A DNA stretch of 64,000 nt, from positions 1-64,000 of the forward strand of contig NZ_FQWY01000003.1 of NCBI RefSeq assembly GCF_900129805.1. The letters run 5' to 3'. Position numbers and translations under genes: made by a program. The notes under the pieces are model-generated. The model ran no database searches. It was given only the letters and a program-made list of their open reading frames with translations, and was not told the DNA's origin. This stretch comes from Thermosyntropha lipolytica DSM 11003 (GTDB taxonomy: Bacteria; Bacillota; Syntrophomonadia; Syntrophomonadales; Syntrophomonadaceae). Positions 32,749-41,064 of this stretch are shown piece after piece (within the stretch, counting starts at the first letter, position 1; the number at the start of each line of letters is the position of its first letter).

Positions 32749-32762
32749 GGGATTAAAATCCC
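32749..32762 (+). promoter_or_regulatory. Candidate operator of the SAO-like operon
   Basis: GGGATTAAAATCCC is a perfect 14-bp palindrome in the leader, 26 bases before the saoA start. It could bind a repressor; no regulator gene lies in the operon itself. Confidence 0.4.
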
Positions 32763-32788
32763 TCTGCAGCGAGAAAGGATGATAAGTG

Positions 32789-33598
32789 ATGTATAAGATG
32801 GAAGTAAAAGGCCTTAGTAAGTCTTACGAAGTAGAAGGCAAGAGGCATATAGTTTTAGAAGATATTAATTTAAAAATTATGGAAGGGCAATTTGTAAGCC
32901 TCTTAGGTCCTTCTGGCTGTGGAAAAACTACTTTGCTTACTATAATGGGCGGTTTTCAAAGGCCAGACCGGGGAGAAGTTTTTTTAGAAGGTAAAAAAGT
33001 GGAAAAACCAGGTCCGGAGCGGGCATTTGTTTTTCAAAATTATGCTTTGTTTCCCTGGATGACAGTAAAGGAAAATATCCTTTATCCCTTAAAAAAACAA
33101 AGAATCTCCAAAAAAGAACAGGATGAGCGGCTGGAAGAACTCCTTAATTTAGTCAACCTTAAAGGAAAAGAAAATTTATATCCCCATCAGTTATCGGGCG
33201 GTATGAAACAGAGAACAGCAGTGGCACGGGGATTAGCCCCCAGGCCGCAGGTTTTGCTTATGGATGAGCCGCTAGGGGCCCTTGATTTTCAGATGCGCAA
33301 AACTATGCAGGAAGAAATGGAGCAGATTTTTATAAAAGATAAGACAACAGTTATCATGGTAACCCATGATGTGGAGGAGGCGGTTTATTTAAGCGACCGG
33401 ATTATAGTCATGTCAAGCGCCCGGGGAACGATAATTGAAGACTTAGTTTTAAATGATGAACGCCCCCGTAACAGGATGTCATCTGCCTACCGGAGCAAGG
33501 TAAATTATCTGATGGAAGTGCTGCGCAGGGCAGTTAAAGGTGAATTTAATAAGGAAGGGGGAATAACGGAAGAAGAGCGCCGCTGCCTGGTGGTATAA
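32789..33598 (+). CDS. saoA: ABC transporter ATP-binding protein (SaoA-like)
   Basis: A 269-aa ATPase of the nitrate/taurine/sulfonate importer type. Walker A GPSGCGKTT (near residue 41), the Q-loop FVFQNYALFPW, signature LSGGMKQR, Walker B VLLMDEPLGALD and the H-loop VTHDVEEA are intact. It should pair with the permease at the far end of the operon (37722-38534). The gene order matches the SAO set as I remember it from protein-family names; the symbol is given on that basis. GTG at 32786 and ATG at 32789 are adjacent; the ATG is preferred. Confidence 0.8.
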   Translation: MYKMEVKGLSKSYEVEGKRHIVLEDINLKIMEGQFVSLLGPSGCGKTTLLTIMGGFQRPDRGEVFLEGKKVEKPGPERAFVFQNYALFPWMTVKENILYPLKKQRISKKEQDERLEELLNLVNLKGKENLYPHQLSGGMKQRTAVARGLAPRPQVLLMDEPLGALDFQMRKTMQEEMEQIFIKDKTTVIMVTHDVEEAVYLSDRIIVMSSARGTIIEDLVLNDERPRNRMSSAYRSKVNYLMEVLRRAVKGEFNKEGGITEEERRCLVV

Positions 33599-33632
33599 GA
33601 GATGATTCTGAATAAAAATCAAGGAGGGTTTA

Positions 33633-33968
33633 ATGATGAAAGTTGCTTATGTTTTTTCTTCGCCAAACAGCCAGAAAATTCTGAAAAACATGATTATACC
33701 GCAGATTATGGAGGACAGGCATGGGGTCGAAGTAGTAGGCATGTTCTTTTTTATGGATAATACTTTTTTCCTTTTAAATGGTACCGAAATGGGGGAAAGC
33801 CTGCAGAAACTGCATGAAAAAACAGGGCTTCTCCTCATGGCATGTGATCAATGTGCTTATGAGAGAGGGATTGCAGACCAGATTATACCTGGAGCATCTA
33901 TCGGATGTTTCCCGCATCTTTATGCTTCTCTGGGCTCTATCGGTGTAGATCAGGTAATTACCCTTTAA
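33633..33968 (+). CDS. saoD: DsrE-related protein (SaoD-like)
   Basis: A 111-aa cytosolic protein with the DsrE/YchN-type alpha/beta fold. VAYVFSSPNSQKILKNMI forms the first strand and helix. LMACDQCAYERGIADQI holds a conserved Cys pair, the site where DsrE-like proteins carry sulfur; Cys95 is a third cysteine (GASIGCFPH). In the SAO context a thiol-relay or metal-binding role is likely, but this is inference. AAGGAGGG precedes a double ATG; the first is used here. Confidence 0.75.
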   Translation: MMKVAYVFSSPNSQKILKNMIIPQIMEDRHGVEVVGMFFFMDNTFFLLNGTEMGESLQKLHEKTGLLLMACDQCAYERGIADQIIPGASIGCFPHLYASLGSIGVDQVITL

Positions 33969-33997
33969 GTTACAGGTTTTTAATGGAGGTGAGGATT

Positions 33998-34258
33998 ATG
34001 GGTAAAGTTGAAATTGAATTTATAAATACCTGTTCCTGCTGTGCCAGTTATGAAGAGATGATCAAAAAAGCAGCTGCCCCTTATAAAGACCAGGTTAACC
34101 TCAAGTTTTATGCGGCAGGAAAAGATATGGACTATATACGCAAATACGGCATGGTAAGCAAAGGAACCATGATTATAAACGGTAAAAAGAAGTATGACCA
34201 GCTTAATCAGGAGATTATTGAAAGGGCTATAAAAGAGGCGGTAGAGGAGCAGGGTTAA
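33998..34258 (+). CDS. saoT: Thioredoxin-like small protein with CSCC motif (SaoT-like)
   Basis: An 86-aa thioredoxin-fold protein. The N-terminal strand VEIEFINTCSCCASYEEMI puts three cysteines at the usual active-site position, C-S-C-C instead of CxxC, and GTMIINGKKKYDQL is the cis-Pro-like region of arsenite-transport-type thioredoxin families. Some relatives have selenocysteine here; this one uses Cys only. The ATG follows TGGAGGTGAGG. The permease gene starts at the very next base after its stop. Confidence 0.78.
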   Translation: MGKVEIEFINTCSCCASYEEMIKKAAAPYKDQVNLKFYAAGKDMDYIRKYGMVSKGTMIINGKKKYDQLNQEIIERAIKEAVEEQG

Positions 34259-35350
34259 ATGTTTGTTTTTCAGTTTGTGGAGAAGGTTTTGTATGCAAGT
34301 TTTGAACTTTTAAAAGGGGCTTCGGTATGGCTGGTTATAAGTTTTATACTGGCTGGAATTTTGCATAATATATTGAGCCCGGAAAAACTGCAGGCTTCTT
34401 TGGGCAATAAAAAATTTTCTTCTCTGGTGAAAGCAGCCTTATCTGGTTTTTTGCTTCCCATATGCAGCTGTGGGGTAATACCTCTGGGATTGGGCCTTTA
34501 TTATTCAGGTGCTTATTTAGGGCCGACCCTGGCTTTTATATGTGCAACCCCTATTATCAATCCGGCAGCTGTTCTCCTGGCTTACGGCCTTTTAGGGCCT
34601 CAGATTGCCACCATCTACCTGTTATGCGGTTTGCTGATTCCCATAGGGATAGGGTTTTTAGGCAATCTCTGGGCGGGAAATGAACTTAAAGCCCCGGGGA
34701 TAGAGGAGCAGGAAGTCAGGGTAAGCCTGGAAAGCGGTGAAAAAATAAGCCTTAAGCAGAAGATCATAACCGGAGTGCAGTGGGGTTTTTTAGACCTGGG
34801 AGCTATGGTGAGCAAATGGGTAATAATAGGTATGCTGCTGGCAGGCTTTATAACTGCTGTGGTGCCGCCGCAATTTATCAAAGGCTATTTAGGTGACCCG
34901 GGAATTATATCTATAGGGGGGATAGCCCTTTTAGGAGCAATAATGTATGTTTGTGCAGTAGGGCATATTCCTTTTGTTGCTGCACTGGTAGCTAGCGGGG
35001 CAGCTCCCGGTATAGCCATAACTTTTTTGATGACCGGGGCGGCTACCAATCTGCCGGAGCTTTTGAGCATAGGCAAAATGATAGGGAAAAGAACAGTCTT
35101 TATTTATTCTTTGAGTATGGTCTTATTTTCACTGGCAGCTGGATATATAGCTAATCTTCTGCTTTTGCCTGATTTTGTGCCTTTTTTTGACCTTTCAAAA
35201 GGGCAGGAGGCTGTAAATCTGGCCAATAAGCTGATTTTTTCTTCTGCTCCCTGGATGCAGTATACCTGTGCCTTTCTAGTTATTGGATTGGCTCTTTACC
35301 ACTACTGGCCGCGGATAAAAGTATTGTGGGTTCAGGAGGAAACTGCATGA
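34259..35350 (+). CDS. saoE: Permease of the UPF0718/ArsP type (SaoE-like efflux)
   Basis: A 363-aa integral membrane protein with about eight to ten helices. It has PICSCGVIPLGLGLYYSG in the first half and ICATPIINPAAV after it, with a similar GHIPFVAALVASGAAPG, then ATNLPELL, in the second half, the duplicated pattern of the UPF0718/ArsP family. ArsP exports trivalent organoarsenicals; the CSCG cysteines could bind a soft metal. Efflux of a metal or organometal product is therefore the likely role, by inference. Stop and next start overlap as ATGA. Confidence 0.8.
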   Translation: MFVFQFVEKVLYASFELLKGASVWLVISFILAGILHNILSPEKLQASLGNKKFSSLVKAALSGFLLPICSCGVIPLGLGLYYSGAYLGPTLAFICATPIINPAAVLLAYGLLGPQIATIYLLCGLLIPIGIGFLGNLWAGNELKAPGIEEQEVRVSLESGEKISLKQKIITGVQWGFLDLGAMVSKWVIIGMLLAGFITAVVPPQFIKGYLGDPGIISIGGIALLGAIMYVCAVGHIPFVAALVASGAAPGIAITFLMTGAATNLPELLSIGKMIGKRTVFIYSLSMVLFSLAAGYIANLLLLPDFVPFFDLSKGQEAVNLANKLIFSSAPWMQYTCAFLVIGLALYHYWPRIKVLWVQEETA

Positions 35351-35811
35351 AAGGGAAAAATGCCATAAAAGTGGCTTTGTTTCTTATAGCCTTAATTTTG
35401 GCAGGCAGCCTGCTCAGTAAATACCATGCCTCTAATGAAGGAAGGCAGGTTGGGGATTGGCCAGAGGCACTGAGGGAGTGGCAGGAGGCGAATCCGGGTA
35501 AAGAAGTGGTAGTGTGGGCAGAAGGCGATCTTGATGGTGATGGGGCTGAAGACCTGGTTATAATTTACCGCCAGCATAAGAAATGTTTTACCCGGGTACT
35601 GATTAGGAAGGGTAATGATTACCGCTTGTTAAGAGATATGCCGGCACCAGTTGAAAATCAGCAGATACAATTCAGGGATATTGATAATAAGCCTCCCGTT
35701 GAGCTTATTATCAGCGGTACCAAAGGAAGTGAGGTGGGATATGCTATTTACCGGATAGAGGAAGAGGGCCTTATCGATTTGTTTGCAGAAAATATGGATA
35801 ACTGTTGTTAA
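35347..35811 (+). CDS. saoC: Exported Cys-Cys-COOH protein (SaoC-like)
   Basis: A 154-aa protein with an N-terminal membrane anchor or signal (about 8-24). The rest has the calcium-loop-like EGDLDGDGAEDLVIIYR and ends in two cysteines immediately before the stop (DNCC). This tail is the hallmark of the SaoC family; selenocysteine replaces one Cys in some members, but here both codons are TGT. ATG at 35347 overlaps the saoE stop. The vicinal C-terminal thiols probably capture or hand over a thiophilic metal; that is inferred. Confidence 0.8.
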   Translation: MKGKNAIKVALFLIALILAGSLLSKYHASNEGRQVGDWPEALREWQEANPGKEVVVWAEGDLDGDGAEDLVIIYRQHKKCFTRVLIRKGNDYRLLRDMPAPVENQQIQFRDIDNKPPVELIISGTKGSEVGYAIYRIEEEGLIDLFAENMDNCC

Positions 35812-35834
35812 TCATAACTGAGGAGGAGATTTTC

Positions 35835-36935
35835 TTGAAAAGGAATTATAAATGGCTGACATTATTATTGCTTCTGGTTTTTGCCGTATCTATTACAGGT
35901 TGTGGTGGAACTAAGCCGGCAGCAGAAGGAGGAAAAGATGATTATGTAGTTAAGCTTGGCTATTATAACTGTGACCATATGATTGGGGCTGTGGTAGGAG
36001 AAGCAGCTGGCATCTATGAACAAATGGGGCTTAAGGTAAAGCTGTTTGGCAATGGGAAGGTTCCCCAGGCTATGGCAGCAGGACAGATGGATGTTGGTTA
36101 TATAGGAACGCGGGGACTTATGGCCTCCAGGCCGAAAGGAGCACCCATAAAGGTAGCTGCCAACAACCATATAGGTGGTTCGATGTATCTGGTAGTCGCC
36201 AATGATATAAAATCACCCCAGGATCTTATTGGGCAACCTTTAGGTATTGGCAATGAACCGGAGAAAAGTGAAGATTGGCCGGTATATGCCAAAACTTTAG
36301 GAATACCGGTAGAAGGAAGCAATTACAAATGCATAGAGTTTGACTCAGACCAGGCAGCTTATCTGGCTCTTAAGACCGGGCAGATAAAAGGCTTTACCTG
36401 CTGTGATCCCTGGGCATCCATGGCGGAATATGAGGGAACCGGTTATATTATGGCTACTTATATGGAAATGATGACAGGTGATGAAAAACAGATGGGATCC
36501 TGCTGTGTTTATTCCATGAATGAAAACTTTAAAAAAGAACATCCTGAATTAGCCAGAAAAATGGTGCAGGCTCATGTGGAAGCCTTGAAATATGTTTATA
36601 CTCACCCGATCAAATCTGCCCGGATATTTGCCGAGTATTACCATGTTCCGGAAGAGGTTGCCCTCAGGACTATTTATAAGAAGTGTGTAGCAGAAGGGCG
36701 GACGCTGACCTGGAAAATAGACGAGGGGCAGATGAGGTTTGCCATGAAGGTTTACCAGAATGAAAAACTTATGGATGAAGTGCCTGCTTATGAAGATGTT
36801 ATTGATATAGAATTTTATAAGAGCTGCAATCTGGAAGATTTTGATAAATTTATAAAAGAAAAGGTTGACCCCGTATTCCCGGTGGGGATGAGCTATGAAG
36901 ACTGGAAAAAGAAGGCTAAGGAAATTGATGCTTAA
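35835..36935 (+). CDS. ABC transporter substrate-binding lipoprotein with vicinal cysteines
   Basis: A 366-aa solute-binding lipoprotein of the NMT1/THI5-like type. The lipobox is SITGC. The binding domain has GYYNCDHMIGAVVGEAAGIY, where a cysteine lies at the ligand mouth, plus two Cys-Cys pairs, GFTCCDPWASMAEYEG and MGSCCVYSMNENF. Such cysteines are unusual in this family and suggest a soft-metal or thiol ligand. The TTG at 35835 follows GAGGAGGAG. The next gene starts inside its 3' end. One of these two adjacent lipoproteins should be SaoB; I cannot say which. Confidence 0.78.
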   Translation: MKRNYKWLTLLLLLVFAVSITGCGGTKPAAEGGKDDYVVKLGYYNCDHMIGAVVGEAAGIYEQMGLKVKLFGNGKVPQAMAAGQMDVGYIGTRGLMASRPKGAPIKVAANNHIGGSMYLVVANDIKSPQDLIGQPLGIGNEPEKSEDWPVYAKTLGIPVEGSNYKCIEFDSDQAAYLALKTGQIKGFTCCDPWASMAEYEGTGYIMATYMEMMTGDEKQMGSCCVYSMNENFKKEHPELARKMVQAHVEALKYVYTHPIKSARIFAEYYHVPEEVALRTIYKKCVAEGRTLTWKIDEGQMRFAMKVYQNEKLMDEVPAYEDVIDIEFYKSCNLEDFDKFIKEKVDPVFPVGMSYEDWKKKAKEIDA

Positions 36936-37773
36936 ACATTTCCATTGTATGCAGTATATCATGAGGGGCAGAAGGTCGAAGAAGCATCTTCTGCTTCCTT
37001 TTTTGCTGATTATTTTTATGCCCTTTTTAGGAGGTTGCCAGAGCAAAGCCCACGATTTTCTGGTTATAGGAGTACCTGATGATGCCGGAGGCCTTATAGT
37101 AGAATATATGATAGCTAATAAGCTGCCTGGTTTAAAGGTAGAGGAGCGGTTCGACATGTATGCGATAAAAGATTGCTGCAGCAGTACTTCCGCCTGGGCT
37201 TTATCTAGCAGCGAGGTAAATATGGCTGTAATTTGTCCTGATGCAGCAGAAGACCTTATAGCCAAAGATGAGCGTTATGTTATTGTAGGCCCGGTACTGG
37301 CTAACTCAGACTTATTTGTTTTGGGCAGGGAGCAGAATATTAAAACCATAGGCTATACCCAGAATCGCTGGTATCAAAAAGACTTAATCCATAAGAAATG
37401 GAAGGGGGTAAGGCCGGTTCCCCTGCTTTCTACTGCTTTGCCTTATGCCCTGGAAAAAGGGGTGGTAGACGGAGTAGTTATTGATGTAAGCAAGTGCCAG
37501 GGGATAAAAGGAACCCTAATGCCTGTTTATGAGGAAGGGCAAGATGTGATTACTTATGTTCTGGTAGCTAACAAAGAAGTTCTGAACCTAAAGGAATTTA
37601 AAGAGATTATGCAGGCCTGGGATAAAGCAGCCCATGAACTTAATGAGGTGGAAAAATTAAGTGCTTTTTTACAACAAAATGTCTCGAATGGAGATGAAAC
37701 CAAGGGGGTGGAAATTGAAATATGGAAAAAGGCGGGAGTGAAATTTTTATCCCCTCTGTCAGATCAAAAGTAG
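36928..37773 (+). CDS. Second substrate-binding-like lipoprotein of the SAO-like operon
   Basis: A 281-aa predicted lipoprotein (lipobox LGGC about residue 37). The mature domain, FLVIGVPDDAGGLIVEYMIA onward, looks like a short periplasmic binding protein of the NMT1 type. It carries KDCCSSTSAW, a vicinal Cys pair at the place where the ligand is expected, plus VICPDA and SKCQG. ATG at 36928 overlaps the stop of the preceding gene and follows AAGGA; further ATGs lie at 36949 and 36961. It overlaps the permease by 52 bases. It could be the SaoB protein proper. Confidence 0.7.
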   Translation: MLKHFHCMQYIMRGRRSKKHLLLPFLLIIFMPFLGGCQSKAHDFLVIGVPDDAGGLIVEYMIANKLPGLKVEERFDMYAIKDCCSSTSAWALSSSEVNMAVICPDAAEDLIAKDERYVIVGPVLANSDLFVLGREQNIKTIGYTQNRWYQKDLIHKKWKGVRPVPLLSTALPYALEKGVVDGVVIDVSKCQGIKGTLMPVYEEGQDVITYVLVANKEVLNLKEFKEIMQAWDKAAHELNEVEKLSAFLQQNVSNGDETKGVEIEIWKKAGVKFLSPLSDQK

Positions 37774-38534
37774 TGAAAAGGGAAAAAGCAGTTTCTTTTT
37801 TCTATATGCTTCTGACCCTAGTTCTATTTATATTAGTCTGGCAGATGGCAGCATTAAAATACAATAGTGAACTTTTGCTTCCTACTCCTTTAAAAACGGC
37901 GGTTGCTTTATATGATGCGGTAAGAGACCCCTGGATCTTAAAAAATCTTTTAATCACCTTAAAGCGGGTTTTGCTTGGTTTTTTATATGCTTTAGCCATT
38001 GGGGTGCCGCTGGGCTATCTGATGGGATATTCAAAAACGGTTTTGCAAATTATGGATCCCCTGATAGGTTCACTGCGGCAGGTGCCGATTATGGCCTGGG
38101 TGCCCTTAACGATAGTATGGTTTGGTCTGGGGGATGGGCCTACGGTATTTCTGATTGCTTTTTCCGGGGTTTTTCCCATCATTTTAAATACTATTGCCGG
38201 GGTTCAGGGCATAGATAGGGATTATTACCATGCAGCACGCAGTATGGGGGCTAAACCCTGGCATATCTTTTCCGATGTTATTTTTCCTGGATCACTTCCT
38301 GATATAATGACCGGAATGAGGATAGCTGTCGGGGCCGGATGGATGTCAGTTATCTGTGCTGAATTTATAGCAACAAGTGCCGGGTTTGGTTACGCTATGG
38401 TGGAAGCACAGACGCGTATGTATACGGATAAATTGATAGCCCTTATGATTATGGCAGGTATAGTAGGTTACCTTATCGATCGCTTGCTTTTATTCTTAAA
38501 CATCCGGCTTATAAAATGGAGATATGTCGCTTGA
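37722..38534 (+). CDS. saoP: ABC transporter permease (SaoP-like)
   Basis: A 270-aa importer permease of the nitrate/taurine/sulfonate type with six membrane helices. The EAA-like cytoplasmic loop AARSMGAKPWHIFSDVIFPG contacts the ATPase SaoA. GWMSVICAEFIATSAGFGY follows, typical of SsuC/TauC. It starts inside the preceding lipoprotein gene, with GGGGGTGG upstream of the ATG. Last gene of the operon, followed by a strong terminator. Cargo is presumably what the lipoproteins bind. Confidence 0.85.
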   Translation: MEKGGSEIFIPSVRSKVVKREKAVSFFYMLLTLVLFILVWQMAALKYNSELLLPTPLKTAVALYDAVRDPWILKNLLITLKRVLLGFLYALAIGVPLGYLMGYSKTVLQIMDPLIGSLRQVPIMAWVPLTIVWFGLGDGPTVFLIAFSGVFPIILNTIAGVQGIDRDYYHAARSMGAKPWHIFSDVIFPGSLPDIMTGMRIAVGAGWMSVICAEFIATSAGFGYAMVEAQTRMYTDKLIALMIMAGIVGYLIDRLLLFLNIRLIKWRYVA

Positions 38535-38543
38535 TTTTTAACC

Positions 38544-38596
38544 GGGCACCTGATTGGGCAGCTAATTTAGCCAAATCAGGTGCCATGGTTTTTTAT
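38544..38596 (+). terminator. Intrinsic terminator of the SAO-like operon
   Basis: GGCACCTGATT (38545-38555) pairs with AATCAGGTGCC (38574-38584), extended by GGC/GCC nearer the loop, and is followed by TTTTTTATTT. Confidence 0.85.
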
Positions 38597-38665
38597 TTAT
38601 GAAAAATTTAAGCCAAAAAGAGTTTATAATATAATAATATAAATACTCCCAAAGGAGCAGTAGAT

Positions 38666-39535
38666 ATGGCAGAACATATATATATAGAAGCACCGGCCAA
38701 GGTGAACCTTTTTTTAGACATAAAAGGCAAACGGGATGACGGGTATCATGAAATCCAAACTGTTATGCACCTTATAGATTTGAAGGATGAAATAAGAATA
38801 AGTTTAAGAGATGAAGGGATTAGGGTAAGATGCAGCGAACCTTTTATCCCTCAAGGGAGTGAAAACCTGGCTTATAAGGCAGCGGCGATTTTTTCAGAGA
38901 AATGCGGTATTAGAAAAGGAGTAGAAATTTATATTGATAAAAAAATACCGGCTGGAGCAGGGTTAGGCGGCGGCAGCAGCGATGCAGCAGCTGTGCTTAA
39001 AGGGCTTAATAATCTGTTGGCCTGTAATGTACCCCATGAAGAGCTGGCTCTCTGGGCAGCCGAAATTGGCTCTGATGTGCCTTTTTTTATTTGGGAAAGG
39101 ACGGCTTTAGCGGAAGGAAGGGGAGAATTGATAAGCCCGCTTAAAAGGGAAAACCTGCTTCATATGCTGCTTGTAAAACCGGACTTTTCTGTTTCTACTC
39201 CGGAAGCCTACCGAAATTTTAAAAAAGAAGAAGTGAAAATGTCGCGCGATCTCAAGGCTTTTCTTGCAGCCTGGGAAAATTATGATATTATTAGTATAGC
39301 GGAAAATATGATAAATGTTCTGGAAATGCCGGTTATAAAACTCTATCCGGAAATTGCCGGCATAAAAGATGATTTAAAAAGAGCCGGGGCTTTGAATGCC
39401 CTTATGTCCGGCAGTGGATCTGCTGTTTTCGGTATTTTCAGGGAAGAAAAAGAGGCCTTAAGGGCGTACAGCTTTTTGCAGGGAAAGTATCCTTTAGTTA
39501 AAGTGGTTACATCATATATTCGAGGTGATGAGTGA
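38666..39535 (+). CDS. ispE: 4-diphosphocytidyl-2-C-methyl-D-erythritol kinase
   Basis: GHMP kinase of the non-mevalonate isoprenoid pathway. 289 aa. Lys12 (PAKVNLFL) and Asp137 (GSDVPFF) are the catalytic residues, and the ATP loop is PAGAGLGGGSSDAA at 95-108. MSGSGSAVFG near the C-terminus is the third GHMP motif. The ATG follows AAAGGAG. In Bacillus ispE lies near veg; here 22 kb separates them. The stop overlaps the GntR start by one base. Confidence 0.95.
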   Translation: MAEHIYIEAPAKVNLFLDIKGKRDDGYHEIQTVMHLIDLKDEIRISLRDEGIRVRCSEPFIPQGSENLAYKAAAIFSEKCGIRKGVEIYIDKKIPAGAGLGGGSSDAAAVLKGLNNLLACNVPHEELALWAAEIGSDVPFFIWERTALAEGRGELISPLKRENLLHMLLVKPDFSVSTPEAYRNFKKEEVKMSRDLKAFLAAWENYDIISIAENMINVLEMPVIKLYPEIAGIKDDLKRAGALNALMSGSGSAVFGIFREEKEALRAYSFLQGKYPLVKVVTSYIRGDE

Positions 39536-40230
39536 TGGAAGAAAGAAGGCTCAAACCGGTTAATCTTGATTCCTATAAGCCGCTCAGGGAGCTGGTTTTG
39601 GAAGCGATAAGGGAAGCTATTATAAACGGCACTTTAAAACCGCGGGAGAGGCTGATGGAAATTCAGCTGGCGGAAGAGCTGGGAGTATCCCGTACTCCAG
39701 TAAGGGAAGCTTTGCGCAAACTGGAGCTGGAAGGGTTTATTGTCATGGTTCCGCGCAAAGGGGCTTATGTAGCTGACCTTTCTTTTAAAGATATTGCTGA
39801 TGTTTTCGAGATAAGGGCAGCTCTAGAAGCACTGGCTGCCGGGTTGGCTGCTGAGCGCATTACGGACGAGGAACTGGAAGAGATGGAAAGGCTGCTGGTA
39901 GAGAAGGCAGAGGCGATTGCCGCTAATGATATGGAGAAATTAATTGAGGTAGATACTAAATTTCATGATGCTATTTACCGGGCCAGCCGCAATGAAAGGC
40001 TCTACCATATTATAAGCAATCTGCGGGAGCAGATTCAGAGATTCAGGACTACTTCTCTTGCCTATCCGGGAAGGATGAAGCAGTCGCTGGATGAACACCG
40101 GGGTATTGTGGAAGCTTTGCAGGCTAGGGATATACAGCTGGCCAGGAATCTAGCCCAGGAGCATATTGAAAACGCAGAAAACAGCATGTTAGAGGCGATA
40201 AAAAAGGACGGCTTTCCTATGCATGATTAA
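39535..40230 (+). CDS. GntR-family regulator, FadR/FCD subfamily
   Basis: A 231-aa regulator: N-terminal winged helix (LREAIINGTLKPRERLMEIQ, LAEELGVSRTPVREALRKLE) and a C-terminal all-helical FCD domain (about 85-220), with the metal-binding pattern Asp-His-His visible in FHDAIYRAS and DEHRGIVEAL. Effectors in this group are usually small carboxylates. It occupies the place of purR downstream of ispE in Bacillus. ATG at 39535 follows AGGTGATG. Target genes unknown. Confidence 0.92.
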   Translation: MEERRLKPVNLDSYKPLRELVLEAIREAIINGTLKPRERLMEIQLAEELGVSRTPVREALRKLELEGFIVMVPRKGAYVADLSFKDIADVFEIRAALEALAAGLAAERITDEELEEMERLLVEKAEAIAANDMEKLIEVDTKFHDAIYRASRNERLYHIISNLREQIQRFRTTSLAYPGRMKQSLDEHRGIVEALQARDIQLARNLAQEHIENAENSMLEAIKKDGFPMHD

Positions 40231-40245
40231 TGGAGGTAAGCTTAA

Positions 40246-41025
40246 ATGCAGTATGATGCTATTATTCTGGCTGGCGGCCAGAGCAGCAGTGAACTTAAAA
40301 AAATTGCTCCTTATGAGAATGAAGCCCTTATTATCATAGGCAATTACCCGATGATTTATTATGTTTATAAGGCTTTGCGCTCATCTCCTCTTATTCGCCG
40401 GGTGGCTATAAGCGGGCCGGTTGAAGCCTTAAAAAACATCTTTAGAGGAGAAAAAGAAATTTATTTTACCCCGGCTGGCGAGGATGCGGTGGATAGCTTT
40501 AAAAATGCGGTCGAGGTGCTGAAAGGAGAAGGCGGGATAACGGAAAAGATATTGATCATGCCTACCGATATACCTTTTATTACCCGGGAGGCGATTGAAG
40601 ATTTTCTCCTGCGGAGTGAAGAGACCGGAGCCGACTTTTGCTATCCGATAACAGAAAAAAAGGTAAATGAAGAAAAGTTTCCCGGGGTTAAGCGAACTTA
40701 TGTTACCCTTAAAGAAGGAACTTTTACCGGCGGAAATCTTTTTTTGCTGCGTGCAGAAGTGATAGACAGGGTTCTGAATATGGCGAAAGAACTGGTAAGG
40801 AGAAGGAAAAACCCGCTGGCTATGGCCAAGGTTTTGGGTTTTAATCTGGTTTTGGCCTACCTTATGAAAAACCTTACGATTGCCATGGCGGAAAAAAGGT
40901 TTAATGAAGTGGTAGGAATTAAAGGAAAAGCGATTATTTCCCCTTATGCTGAGGTAGGAGTCGATGTAGATAAACCGGGAGACCTGGAACTGGCCCAAAA
41001 ATATCTTAAAGAAGTAGTGCTGTAA
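40246..41025 (+). CDS. MobA-like nucleotidyltransferase
   Basis: A 259-aa NTP-transferase-fold protein. The N-terminal DAIILAGGQSSSELKKIAPYE is the nucleotide-binding loop (LAGG followed by a Lys). LIMPTDIPFITREAI provides the metal-binding Asp. The C-terminal part (GVDVDKPGDLELAQKYL) is typical of MobA-type enzymes. Substrate unknown; relatives act on sugar phosphates or molybdopterin. It follows the FCD regulator by 15 bases and probably belongs to the ispE operon. Confidence 0.82.
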   Translation: MQYDAIILAGGQSSSELKKIAPYENEALIIIGNYPMIYYVYKALRSSPLIRRVAISGPVEALKNIFRGEKEIYFTPAGEDAVDSFKNAVEVLKGEGGITEKILIMPTDIPFITREAIEDFLLRSEETGADFCYPITEKKVNEEKFPGVKRTYVTLKEGTFTGGNLFLLRAEVIDRVLNMAKELVRRRKNPLAMAKVLGFNLVLAYLMKNLTIAMAEKRFNEVVGIKGKAIISPYAEVGVDVDKPGDLELAQKYLKEVVL

Positions 41026-41029
41026 AATA

Positions 41030-41064
41030 GAGCCAAACCTGGCTTTAAGGTTTGGCTTTTTTTA
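41030..41064 (+). terminator. Intrinsic terminator between the nucleotidyltransferase and murJ
   Basis: AGCCAAACCT and AGGTTTGGCT form a 10-bp stem followed by seven T. The murJ stop codon lies in the T tract on the other strand, so it may serve both genes. Confidence 0.88.

Noticed and set aside
34615-34881. Minus-strand frames in saoE, mfd and other long genes
   Set aside because: Shadows of real genes; no ribosome sites and no recognisable products.
32789-38534. Selenocysteine (in-frame TGA) in the SAO-like proteins
   Set aside because: Checked because relatives use Sec. All expected positions read as Cys (TGT/TGC), and stops match family ends.
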